Source: Microthrixaceae bacterium (GTDB lineage: Bacteria > Actinomycetota > Acidimicrobiia > Acidimicrobiales > Acidimicrobilacustridaceae). From it: a stretch of 64,000 nt of DNA. Under the pieces are notes generated by a model. The model was given only the letters and a program-made list of their open reading frames with translations, was not told where the DNA came from and did no database searches. Every line of letters begins with the position of its first letter. The first letter of the stretch is position 1. The position numbers were made by a program, and so were the translations under genes. Location: the NCBI GenBank assembly GCA_947449015.1, contig CANFQA010000007.1:1-64000 (forward strand). The letters are read 5' to 3'. This document shows, piece by piece, positions 50,183 to 58,670 of the stretch.

Positions 50183-50814
50183 CAGGACTCCCCGCCCACG
50201 CGACGGGCGCGCACAATGGTGTCGATGGCGGTGCGATCACCATCGGGAGTGCTGACGACACGGTCGATACGGCCAGATCGCTCCACAATCAGTTCGACCC
50301 CGAGTGAGAGCTCGGCTGCCGCGAGCGAGTCGAGCACACCGTCAGCGGTTGTCAACACGGATTCATCCTGGGGACCTCCGTGCCCTTCGCTCAGGTTGAG
50401 CAGATCATGAGCAACAAGCAGCAATGTTGCATCGGGGGCCAATGCCGCAACCGCCGTGCGCAAGGCCATGGCCAACTCATGAGCGGGCACCTGCAGATAG
50501 AACATGACGACAAGGTCGAAGCCATCCGACGGCGGCGTCCAACCAGTGACATCAGCACAGATCCACGTGCCGGCGACACCGTTGTCCGCAGCCAATGTTG
50601 TGGCTTTGGCCACGCCGACTTCAGAAAAGTCAACGCCGGTGACTGTCCATCCTTGGGTTGCCAACCACACCGCATTGCGACCTTCTCCGCAGGCAAGGTC
50701 AAGCGCCCGACCGGGAGTTAGCCCATTGACCTCAACCGGAAGGAACTGGTTCGGCTCGCCCTTCCAGATGAGTTCGGTCGTGTCGTAGCGGGAATTCCAG
50801 GCGGCGGCGTCCAT
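50182..50814 (-). CDS. class I SAM-dependent methyltransferase (TehB-like) inside his operon
   Basis: [49 protein letters not shown]. Confidence 0.88.
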   Translation of the reverse strand: MDAAAWNSRYDTTELIWKGEPNQFLPVEVNGLTPGRALDLACGEGRNAVWLATQGWTVTGVDFSEVGVAKATTLAADNGVAGTWICADVTGWTPPSDGFDLVVMFYLQVPAHELAMALRTAVAALAPDATLLLVAHDLLNLSEGHGGPQDESVLTTADGVLDSLAAAELSLGVELIVERSGRIDRVVSTPDGDRTAIDTIVRARRVGGES

Positions 50815-50848
50815 CTGAGGAGTGTACGGGGGCGCGTTGCCGCGACCC

Positions 50849-51577
50849 TCAGGACTCACTCAACGTGGCGAGTGCCTCGTGAACGGTGAACGCGCCTTCG
50901 TAGATGGCACGACCCACGATGGCCCCGGCAAGGGATCGCCCTGTTGAGCGAAGAGCGGCCAGTGCCCGCAGATCGTCCAGCACACCAACACCACCGGAGG
51001 CGATCACCGGGAGCTCGGTGGCATCGAGTACCTCGCCAAGACCCACGAGATCTGGGCCGGCAAGCGTGCCATCGCGCCCGATCTCAGTGACGATCAGCGC
51101 CTCGACACCGGCATCGGCAAACTCCCGGGCAACATCAAGCAGGTCGCGGCCTGATCCCTGTTCCCAACCACGCACTGCGACCTCCCGACCGCGTGCATCG
51201 AGACCGACGGCTACAGGAAGCCTCGACGCGAGTCGTCGAACCAGTGCCGGATCTTCAAGTGCCGCAGTCCCAAGAACCACCCGGGCAACGCCCGCCTCGA
51301 ACAGCGCGTCGGCTGCGGCATCGTCGCGGACTCCGCCTCCGGTCTGCACAGGAACATCCACGGCTTCTGCGATGGCCGCAATGACCTCTCGATTACGCGG
51401 CGTGCCCGATCGGGCAGCATCAAGATCCACGACGTGAATCCATCGAGCACCCTGTGCTGCGAACAGAAGCGCTTGTGCAACAGGATCATCGTTGTAGATG
51501 GTTTCGCGGTCGTAGTCACCCTGGTACAGGCGCACTGCGCGTCCGTCCAGCAGATCGATAGCGGGGAACAATTCCAT
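50849..51577 (-). CDS. hisA: 1-(5-phosphoribosyl)-5-[(5-phosphoribosylamino)methylideneamino]imidazole-4-carboxamide isomerase
   Basis: MELFPAIDLLDGRAVRLYQGDY, TEIGRDGTLAGPD. Confidence 0.95.
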   Translation of the reverse strand: MELFPAIDLLDGRAVRLYQGDYDRETIYNDDPVAQALLFAAQGARWIHVVDLDAARSGTPRNREVIAAIAEAVDVPVQTGGGVRDDAAADALFEAGVARVVLGTAALEDPALVRRLASRLPVAVGLDARGREVAVRGWEQGSGRDLLDVAREFADAGVEALIVTEIGRDGTLAGPDLVGLGEVLDATELPVIASGGVGVLDDLRALAALRSTGRSLAGAIVGRAIYEGAFTVHEALATLSES

Positions 51578-51580
51578 GAT

Positions 51581-52225
51581 TCAGACTTCCTGCTGGGCAG
51601 CGGCAACGAAGGCCTGCAGCATCTGCAGACCAGTCCCGCCGGACTTCTCGGGATGGAACTGGGTGGCCCACATGCGACCGCGCTCAACGGCTGCGGTCAC
51701 CGGCCCCCCGTAGTCACAGGTGGCCACAACATCAGCACCTGAGGCATCTGCGGCATAGGAGTGCACGAAGTAGACCCAAACAGGATCGTCCACGGTGCTG
51801 AACAACGACGACGGTCGATTGATATCGAGAAGGTTCCACTGCATCTGCGGACGCTTCACCGTGGCCGGCAGCAACGAGAGTCGGCCCGGAAGCACTCCGA
51901 GTCCTCGATGATCGGGGCTTTCATCAGAACCCTCGTAAAGCATTTGCATGCCCACACAGATGCCGAGGAACGCGCGTCCACCGGCTGCTGCTGCCACTGC
52001 GGCTTCGATGGCGACTTCATCGAGTTGTGCAGCGCGCAGTGCATCCATGCATGCCCCGAAAGCACCGACACCGGGCAGCACTACGGCATCAGCATCGGCA
52101 ATAAGCGACCGGTCAGCTGTGAGACGCGCGTCGGCACCGGCATGTTCGAACGCCTTCTGAGCCGATCGCAGATTGCCGATTCCGTAATCGAGTACCGCGA
52201 CCAGTGGCCGGGCCGGATCGGTCAC
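51581..52225 (-). CDS. hisH: imidazole glycerol phosphate synthase subunit HisH
   Basis: VLDYGIGNLRSAQKAFEHAG, LGICVGMQML, TQFHPEKSG. Confidence 0.96.
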   Translation of the reverse strand: MTDPARPLVAVLDYGIGNLRSAQKAFEHAGADARLTADRSLIADADAVVLPGVGAFGACMDALRAAQLDEVAIEAAVAAAAGGRAFLGICVGMQMLYEGSDESPDHRGLGVLPGRLSLLPATVKRPQMQWNLLDINRPSSLFSTVDDPVWVYFVHSYAADASGADVVATCDYGGPVTAAVERGRMWATQFHPEKSGGTGLQMLQAFVAAAQQEV

Positions 52226-52836
52226 AGGACGCCCTTGGTGGAGGGAACGCCACCACCTTCGATGCGAACGGCATCGCGCAATGCGCGCGCCACTCCCTTG
52301 AACGTTGCTTCAATCAGATGATGTGTGTTGACGCCGCGAACTGAAGTGATGTGCAACGTGATTGCCGCCGAGGTGACAAAGGCGCGCCAGAACTCCTCAA
52401 CCAACTGGGGATCAAAAGGCGGATCACCAAGGATTTGCTGTCCAGGAAACGAGACCTCGTAGTGCAGATATGGGCGACCAGACAGGTCAAGGGCGACGTC
52501 GATCAATGCCTCATCAAGCGGGATCCTGTTGGAAGCGAATCGGCGAACACCAGCTTTGTTACCAATAGCCGAGGCGAACACCTCGCCGAGCGCGATGCCG
52601 ACATCTTCAACGGTGTGATGCGCATCAATCTGCAGATCGCCCACGGCGCGCACGACAAGATCAAACCCACCATGACGCCCAAGCTGGGAGAGCATGTGAT
52701 CAAAGAATGGGAGTCCCGTGGAGATCTCGTTACGACCACTGCCGTCGAGATCTAACTCGATGGCAATATCGGTCTCGGACGTGGTGCGCTCAACTGCCGC
52801 TGCACGTCGGTTTTCATCGATTCGTCGAACACTCAT
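52222..52836 (-). CDS. hisB: imidazoleglycerol-phosphate dehydratase
   Basis: TGLPFFDHMLSQLGRHGGFDL, DAHHTVEDVGIALG; start ATG 52834-52836. Confidence 0.96.
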   Translation of the reverse strand: MSVRRIDENRRAAAVERTTSETDIAIELDLDGSGRNEISTGLPFFDHMLSQLGRHGGFDLVVRAVGDLQIDAHHTVEDVGIALGEVFASAIGNKAGVRRFASNRIPLDEALIDVALDLSGRPYLHYEVSFPGQQILGDPPFDPQLVEEFWRAFVTSAAITLHITSVRGVNTHHLIEATFKGVARALRDAVRIEGGGVPSTKGVL

Positions 52837-53897
52837 GCAATGACCTCCTCGAGGGCGGCGAGGAACCTGTCGTCCTCGTCGGTGGTACCGATGGTGACAC
52901 GCAGACAGCCCTCGAGACGCGGCCATGATGCGCAATTACGAACAAGTACCGATCGCTCGACCAGTCCCGACCAGACGGTGTCACCGTCAATCGAACGAGG
53001 TCGGAACAGCACAAAGTTGGCCCCAGAAGGCCACACTTCGACATCGAGTTGCTGCAATCGAGCGATGAGACGCTCTCGTTCAGCTACCAACCGTGTGACC
53101 CGATCGTTCATCGCATCAACATGGGCAAGCGCCACGGTGCCGGCCAGTTGTTTGAACGCATCGAGGTGGTAGGGCAACACCACCTTCTCCAGTTCAGCCA
53201 CGATCGCTGCGGGGCCCACGAGATAACCGAGACGGGCGGCGGCCATTGACCAGGTTTTCGAAAAAGTGCGGGTTACGACAAGCGGCACATCCTCGCCCAG
53301 CAGCGATGTGGCCGACCAAGGCGCGAACTGTCCATAGGCCTCATCAACCACAAGGAGTCCATCAATCTGTTCGACACCGGCGAGCGTGCTCCGCACCGTG
53401 GCTTCATCGTCAACGACGCCGGTGGGGTTGTTGGGTGAGCACAGAAACGAGATCTCTGGTCGCGCCTCAGAGAGAACCCGGGCAACTTCGGCCGGATCGG
53501 TGGAGAAATCAGCAGCGCGCTCGCCCACCGCGACCGAAGTGCCGGTGATGCGAGCGATGTGGCTGTGCAGCGCATAGGTGGGTTCCCACACCGCTGCAGT
53601 GCGACCCGGTCCGCCGAAGGTGAGCAGTACGGTTTGGAGCACCTCGTTGGAGCCATTGGCCACGAAGATCTGTTCGGGACCAACACCATGGAGCGCTCCA
53701 ATGGCGGCTCGCAGTTCGGTGGCCGCACGATCGGGATAGCGGTTCCACTCGATTGTGGTGACTGCATCATTGAGCGCGTTGGTCCACGCCGTCGGCGGAG
53801 CTTCCGGCGATTCGTTGGTGTTAAGGCGCACCTGCACATCAAGCTGCGGCGAGTGGTAGCCCTCCATGAGTGCGACATCCGAGCGAGGGCGGATCAT
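52833..53897 (-). CDS. hisC: histidinol-phosphate aminotransferase
   Basis: VRLNTNESPEAPP, NGSNEVLQ, SPNNPTG, RTFSKTWSMAAARLGY. Confidence 0.95.
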   Translation of the reverse strand: MIRPRSDVALMEGYHSPQLDVQVRLNTNESPEAPPTAWTNALNDAVTTIEWNRYPDRAATELRAAIGALHGVGPEQIFVANGSNEVLQTVLLTFGGPGRTAAVWEPTYALHSHIARITGTSVAVGERAADFSTDPAEVARVLSEARPEISFLCSPNNPTGVVDDEATVRSTLAGVEQIDGLLVVDEAYGQFAPWSATSLLGEDVPLVVTRTFSKTWSMAAARLGYLVGPAAIVAELEKVVLPYHLDAFKQLAGTVALAHVDAMNDRVTRLVAERERLIARLQQLDVEVWPSGANFVLFRPRSIDGDTVWSGLVERSVLVRNCASWPRLEGCLRVTIGTTDEDDRFLAALEEVIA

Positions 53898-55204
53898 TGC
53901 CCACCCTCCCGGTCGAGTGCGCGCTGACGCAGCCGCACGCTTTCTGCGTGTGCGGAAAATCCTTCGGTGTCGGCAAGCTCGGCGACAACCGGCGCGGCGC
54001 GATCGAAACCCTCGCGGGTGAGTTCGATCACATGGACCTGTTTGATGAAATCGTCGACGGTAAGTGCGCTGCCATACCTGGCGGTACCGAAGGTGGGAAG
54101 CACATGGCTGGGACCGGCGACGTAATCGCCGATGGATGCTGGGGCAAGCGGACCGAGGAACACCGCACCGGCATGGCGGACCGCAGACACCAGAGTCTCA
54201 GGATCGGCGGTAATGAGCTCAAGGTGTTCGGGGGCGATGTGATTCACCACGACCATCGCCGCATCGGGACCATCAACCAGCGCACAGAAACCACCGCGGG
54301 TGAATGTTGAGGTGATCTCGGAGTTGCGCGGCGCTTCGGCCACGAGGCGGGTCAGCGCAGCGTCGACGGCATCGGCCACGGCGGGATCCCAAGTGACCAG
54401 CCACGCCAGGCCATCGGGACCGTGCTCTGCCTGCACCATGAGATCGATTGCGACGAAGTCGACCGGGGCGGTGGCATCGGCCACGACCACGATCTCTGAG
54501 GGACCGGCAAAAGCCATTGGCACGCCGACCTGGCCGGCGACCTCACGCTTGGCGAGGGCAACGAAGGCGTTGCCCGGGCCAACAATGACATCGACCGGGC
54601 GGATGGTCTCGGTGCCGTAGGCCATGGCGGCGACGGCCTGTGCGCCGCCGATGGCATAGACCTCATCGACTCCCGCAAGGGCAGCGGCCACCAAGCTGGA
54701 CTGTGCGATGCGTCCGGTTTCACGTGCCGGCGGAACACACAGAACCACTGCGCCCACACCGGCGACGCGGGCCGGAACTGCGGTCATCAGCACCGAGGAT
54801 GGATAGGAACCGCGGCCACCGGGCACATAACAGCCAGCCCGGTCAACCGGCACCGACCGACCGGTGACGGTGATGCCCTGGCGGGTGAGGACATGATCGG
54901 GGCGCAACTGGGCCTCGTGGAATGCAAGTACTGCGTCACGCGCCTCGGTAAGCGCTTCGACCAGTGCCTTCGGAGCCGAGGCCAACGCAGCGGCAAGTTC
55001 ATCCGGACCGACAACGAAGGTGTCGGCGTCGACTCCGTCAAAACGTTCGGTGAACCCGCGCACTGCGGCATCGCCACCAGCGCGCACCTCCGCAATGATC
55101 GATCGCACCGCGTCAATCGGTCCCTCGCCGCCTGGGTCAGGGCGCGGCAGATCGGCGGTGAGTGCAGCGCCTGAGCGGCCCCGGAGATCGAGTCGGTTCA
55201 ACAC
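53894..55204 (-). CDS. hisD: histidinol dehydrogenase
   Basis: PVDRAGCYVPGGRGSYPSSVLMTAVPA, VGPGNAFVALAKREV; GTG start preceded by TAGCGT-N7. Confidence 0.96.
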   Translation of the reverse strand: MLNRLDLRGRSGAALTADLPRPDPGGEGPIDAVRSIIAEVRAGGDAAVRGFTERFDGVDADTFVVGPDELAAALASAPKALVEALTEARDAVLAFHEAQLRPDHVLTRQGITVTGRSVPVDRAGCYVPGGRGSYPSSVLMTAVPARVAGVGAVVLCVPPARETGRIAQSSLVAAALAGVDEVYAIGGAQAVAAMAYGTETIRPVDVIVGPGNAFVALAKREVAGQVGVPMAFAGPSEIVVVADATAPVDFVAIDLMVQAEHGPDGLAWLVTWDPAVADAVDAALTRLVAEAPRNSEITSTFTRGGFCALVDGPDAAMVVVNHIAPEHLELITADPETLVSAVRHAGAVFLGPLAPASIGDYVAGPSHVLPTFGTARYGSALTVDDFIKQVHVIELTREGFDRAAPVVAELADTEGFSAHAESVRLRQRALDREGGQ

Positions 55205-55300
55205 AAGCCCGACGCTAGCGGTCGGACCCGTTGCGACCCGAACGCTTTGACGAAACCACCAAGGGTGCCTGCGCCGCCAGCGAGCCCGTCAGCTATGCGA

Positions 55301-55492
55301 TCAGCGCAAGCGGCGGGTGACCACCGAAAGCCGACGATGAGCCATACGCAAGGAGCGTTCGACTTCAAAGAGGTCAGCGGCCAAGGATTCGTCGCCGGCC
55401 TGATGCATGGTCTCGGCGACCCCAGTGATCCGAGCTACCAGATCGTCGAGGTTGGTCACGGCACTGGAGAGCACTGCACGCTGATCGTCCAC
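55301..55492 (-). CDS. small hypothetical protein (63 aa, helical)
   Basis: MDDQRAVLSSAVTNLDDLVARITGVAETMHQAGDESLAADLFEVERSLRMAHRRLSVVTRRLR; amphipathic composition and minus-strand context. Confidence 0.5.
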   Translation of the reverse strand: MDDQRAVLSSAVTNLDDLVARITGVAETMHQAGDESLAADLFEVERSLRMAHRRLSVVTRRLR

Positions 55493-55622
55493 CCGGTGAG
55501 TTTGCCAGAGGGGTCGGGGGTAATCGCCGGTCGAAGCTCTCAGAGCCCGTAGCGAGGCATGCTCGAACGCTGAGGATTCAGGATCGGAAGGGCCCTATGA
55601 ACACACATGTGCCCAGAAAGAC

Positions 55623-55708
55623 GTCGACGCCCCCGAAGGGGCGTCGACAAGGCGACACTGGGCGGCGGATCCCAATATGTGTCGCCTAGCTGGGTGGCGG
55701 GACCCAGC
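55623..55708 (-). ncRNA. candidate small structured RNA: three tandem hairpins, last one UUCG-capped and terminator-like
   Basis: 7-bp stem 55689-55695/55702-55708; 9-bp stem 55650-55658/55679-55687 with inner TGGG/CCCA; 11-bp stem 55623-55633/55638-55648 with TTCG loop on minus strand then GTCTTTCT; TACGGT 8 nt upstream. Confidence 0.45.
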
Positions 55709-55859
55709 GAGAGTCACCGTAGCGCGACCAACATGGGCGAATCGTCAAAACGTCAAAAATGAGCCAGATGGCGTAGGAGACATCAGTCACACCCCCGACT
55801 CGCGTCAGGCTCACCGGCAGGCGCACCTACCGCCCGGCATTCCCATCCGAACTGCGCTG

Positions 55860-56501
55860 TCAGGGCTGCGAGGAAGGACAGAAGTCAGCAAGAACGCATT
55901 CGCTGCAGCGGGGTCGCCGAGCCGGACAGGCCCGACGCCCATGCAGAATCAGCAAAAGACTGAACAGACCGCGCTGCGCGGGCGGGATCATGTCGTTGAG
56001 CACGTACTCGAGCTTCACCGGATCGGTCTCGGTGGATAGACCAAGCCGACCCGACAGACGCCCGACATGGGTATCCACCGGCAGGCCGGGCAGGTCCATG
56101 GCCACGCTGCGAACAACGTTGGCGGTCTTGCGACCACAGCCCGGAATGGTGACCAGGTCCTCCATGGCGGAAGGCACCTCACCATCAAAGCGCTCAACAA
56201 GCGCGTTGGCCATGCCCACAAGTGATCGGGCCTTGTTTCGATAGAAGCCGGTGGAGCGGACGAGTTCTTCAACTTCCTCGATCCGCGCAACGGCAAGGTC
56301 CTCTGGGGACGGGAACCGCGCGAACAGCGCCGGCGTGACCAGATTGACCCGAACATCGGTGCATTGAGCGGACAAAATCGTCGCCGCCAGCAATTCATAC
56401 GGATTGCGGTGATCGAGTTCGCAGTGCGCATCGGGGTACTCGAGCAGAAGACGTTGAAATGTCTCGGTGGCTCTGCCCTTCGGTGATCTCGGTCGTCCCA
56501 T
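55860..56501 (-). CDS. nth: endonuclease III
   Basis: LLAATILSAQCTDVRVN, IPGCGRKTANVV, VDTHVGRLSGRLG, Fe-S cluster C-x6-C-x2-C-x5-C. Confidence 0.96.
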   Translation of the reverse strand: MGRPRSPKGRATETFQRLLLEYPDAHCELDHRNPYELLAATILSAQCTDVRVNLVTPALFARFPSPEDLAVARIEEVEELVRSTGFYRNKARSLVGMANALVERFDGEVPSAMEDLVTIPGCGRKTANVVRSVAMDLPGLPVDTHVGRLSGRLGLSTETDPVKLEYVLNDMIPPAQRGLFSLLLILHGRRACPARRPRCSECVLADFCPSSQP

Positions 56502-56544
56502 TGATGCGGGACCCTAGCGTCGGCGCACCGGTAGCCTCGTCTAC

Positions 56545-57207
56545 GTGCGACAGGTTCTCGAAGATGCCAGCGGTGCGCTGCTCGCGCTTGAAGTCGATCC
56601 CGCCACCGACGCCGATGCCGAGATCGCCCGCGCCGCCGGGCTCGTCGTGGTTCGCGAAGTGCTTCAACTGCGCCGGCCGCTACCTCTCGACCGAGTGAGC
56701 GGCATCCGATCTCGTCCTTTCGTCGCAGGCAGCGATGAACAGGCATTCCTGCGCGTCAACAACCTCGCGTTCGCCTGGCATCCCGACCAGTCCAACTTGT
56801 CACTCGCTGAGCTCACGGCACGTATGGCAGAGCCATGGTTCTCCCCAGAGGGCTTCCTGCTCCATGAGGACCACGGAACTGTCAATGGCTTCTGCTGGAC
56901 GAAGATCCATCCCGCCACCGATGACGGGCCGGCCATCGGTGAGATCTACGTGATCGGGGTCGATCCTTCTGCGCACGGTCGCGGTCTGGGCACCGAGATG
57001 GTGCTGGCGGGCCTCGACCATCTCGCCTCCCGCACGATCGGTGTGGCCATGCTGCATGTCGAGGCTGACAATCACGCGGCTCTGGCGATCTACGACCGAC
57101 TCGGCTTCCATCGCCATAGTTCGCACCAGTGGTGGGCGATACCGGGATCGCCGGTGCCGTCGGCGCGCACAGCAGCCAGCACCACCGACACCGAGACAAC
57201 GCCCTAG
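56545..57207 (+). CDS. mshD: mycothiol synthase-like GNAT acetyltransferase
   Basis: VNNLAFAWHPDQSNLSL, GFCWTKIHP, GEIYVIGVDPSAHGRGLGTEMV, HVEADNHAALAIYDRLGF. Confidence 0.82.
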   Translation: MRQVLEDASGALLALEVDPATDADAEIARAAGLVVVREVLQLRRPLPLDRVSGIRSRPFVAGSDEQAFLRVNNLAFAWHPDQSNLSLAELTARMAEPWFSPEGFLLHEDHGTVNGFCWTKIHPATDDGPAIGEIYVIGVDPSAHGRGLGTEMVLAGLDHLASRTIGVAMLHVEADNHAALAIYDRLGFHRHSSHQWWAIPGSPVPSARTAASTTDTETTP

Positions 57208-57216
57208 CCTCGATCT

Positions 57217-58275
57217 GTGGCCACCCTTTACGACCCCAGTCGCGATGAACTCGCCGCTCTTCTTGAGGGCGAGCCTCGTTATCGACTCGACCAACTGTGG
57301 CACGGGCTCTACGAACAACGATCCACCCCGGCAGAACTCACGACACTTCCGAAGGCTTTGCGCACCCGGCTCGACGCAGACCTGCCCCTGGCCCTGGAAC
57401 CGGTCACCGAATCGGTAAGCGACGACGGCCTCACCGTGAAGTGGCTTTGGAAACTCGCCGACGGCTCGCAGATCGAAACTGTGCTCATGCACTACCCCGA
57501 CCGCTCGACAGTCTGTGTCAGCACCCAGGCGGGTTGTGCGATGGCCTGTGGGTTCTGTGCCACTGGGCAGGCCGGCTTCGAACGGAATCTCAGTGTCGGT
57601 GAGATCGTCGAGCAGGTGGTGCGGGCATCGCGGGTGGCCGCCGAGGGCGAGCCGGCGCGCCGTGTGTCCAACATCGTGTTCATGGGAATGGGCGAACCCC
57701 TTGCCAATGTGGACCGTGTGCTTGGCGCCGTCCATCGCATCCATGGCGATCTCGGCCTGTCGGCCCGCCATCTCACGATCTCGACCGTCGGCATCGTGCC
57801 CGGAATCAACCGTCTGGCGCTCGAACCGCTCCCGGTGAACCTGGCGGTCTCGCTCCATGCCGCCAACGATGAGCTGCGTGACGAACTCGTTCCGATCAAC
57901 CGCCGCTATCCGCTCGCCGATCTCTATGCCGCGTGCGAGGCCTATCTCACCGTGAAGAACCGTCGCATCTCATTCGAGTGGGCGATGATCGATGGCGTCA
58001 ACGACCGTGCCTCCGATGCCCGCGAACTCGCAGCTGCGGCAAGGTCGCTTCGTGCTCATATCAACCTGATCCCCCTCAACGCCACTCCCGGTTGGCCCAC
58101 GAAAGGCACACCTGCCGAGCGTGTGGCGTCATTCCGTGACCAACTTGAGGATCTCGGAGCCAATGCCACAGTGCGGGCCAACCGCGGCAACGAGATCGAC
58201 GCTGCCTGCGGACAACTCCGGGCGAATCAGGAGATTGCAGTGGCTGCACCTCGACGGCGGGCGCTGCCACACTAG
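57217..58275 (+). CDS. rlmN: 23S rRNA (adenine(2503)-C(2))-methyltransferase
   Basis: Radical SAM CAMACGFCATGQAGFERNLSVGEIVEQV, NIVFMGMGEPLANVD. Confidence 0.96.
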   Translation: MATLYDPSRDELAALLEGEPRYRLDQLWHGLYEQRSTPAELTTLPKALRTRLDADLPLALEPVTESVSDDGLTVKWLWKLADGSQIETVLMHYPDRSTVCVSTQAGCAMACGFCATGQAGFERNLSVGEIVEQVVRASRVAAEGEPARRVSNIVFMGMGEPLANVDRVLGAVHRIHGDLGLSARHLTISTVGIVPGINRLALEPLPVNLAVSLHAANDELRDELVPINRRYPLADLYAACEAYLTVKNRRISFEWAMIDGVNDRASDARELAAAARSLRAHINLIPLNATPGWPTKGTPAERVASFRDQLEDLGANATVRANRGNEIDAACGQLRANQEIAVAAPRRRALPH

Positions 58276-58279
58276 AGAC

Positions 58280-58636
58280 ATGGAAACGCGCCGCTGGACG
58301 AACCCGACCCAACCCCAGACTCTCCAGATTGCAGTGATCCTGCTGTACATCAACGCCGTATTCGGTGCCCTCTCATTCACCCCGATCGCTCTTGCTCTGG
58401 CCGCAGGACAGGCCGGAGCCGCATTCGGCATCGCCAATGAAAAGCGCTGGGGTTACCTCCTTGGCCTCGCTGTGGCAGTTCTCGGGCTGCTGCCATTCGT
58501 CCTGTACATCCTCGGCTCAGGAGTGGGATCCATCTTCAACCTCCAACTGCTGATCAGCTTGATTTTCCCAGTAGCCCTCTTCGCTCTGCTGATCCATCCC
58601 CAGAGCCGTGACTACCAGCGCATCTGGTTCAACTGA
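58280..58636 (+). CDS. hypothetical membrane protein
   Basis: 118 aa from ATG 58280, about three TM helices. Confidence 0.7.
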   Translation: METRRWTNPTQPQTLQIAVILLYINAVFGALSFTPIALALAAGQAGAAFGIANEKRWGYLLGLAVAVLGLLPFVLYILGSGVGSIFNLQLLISLIFPVALFALLIHPQSRDYQRIWFN

Positions 58637-58670
58637 GTTCCGTTGACCCGAAGCGATCTGAGCTGAACTG

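Noticed and set aside
56800-57858. 352-aa minus-strand ORF
   Set aside because: Antisense to mshD and rlmN
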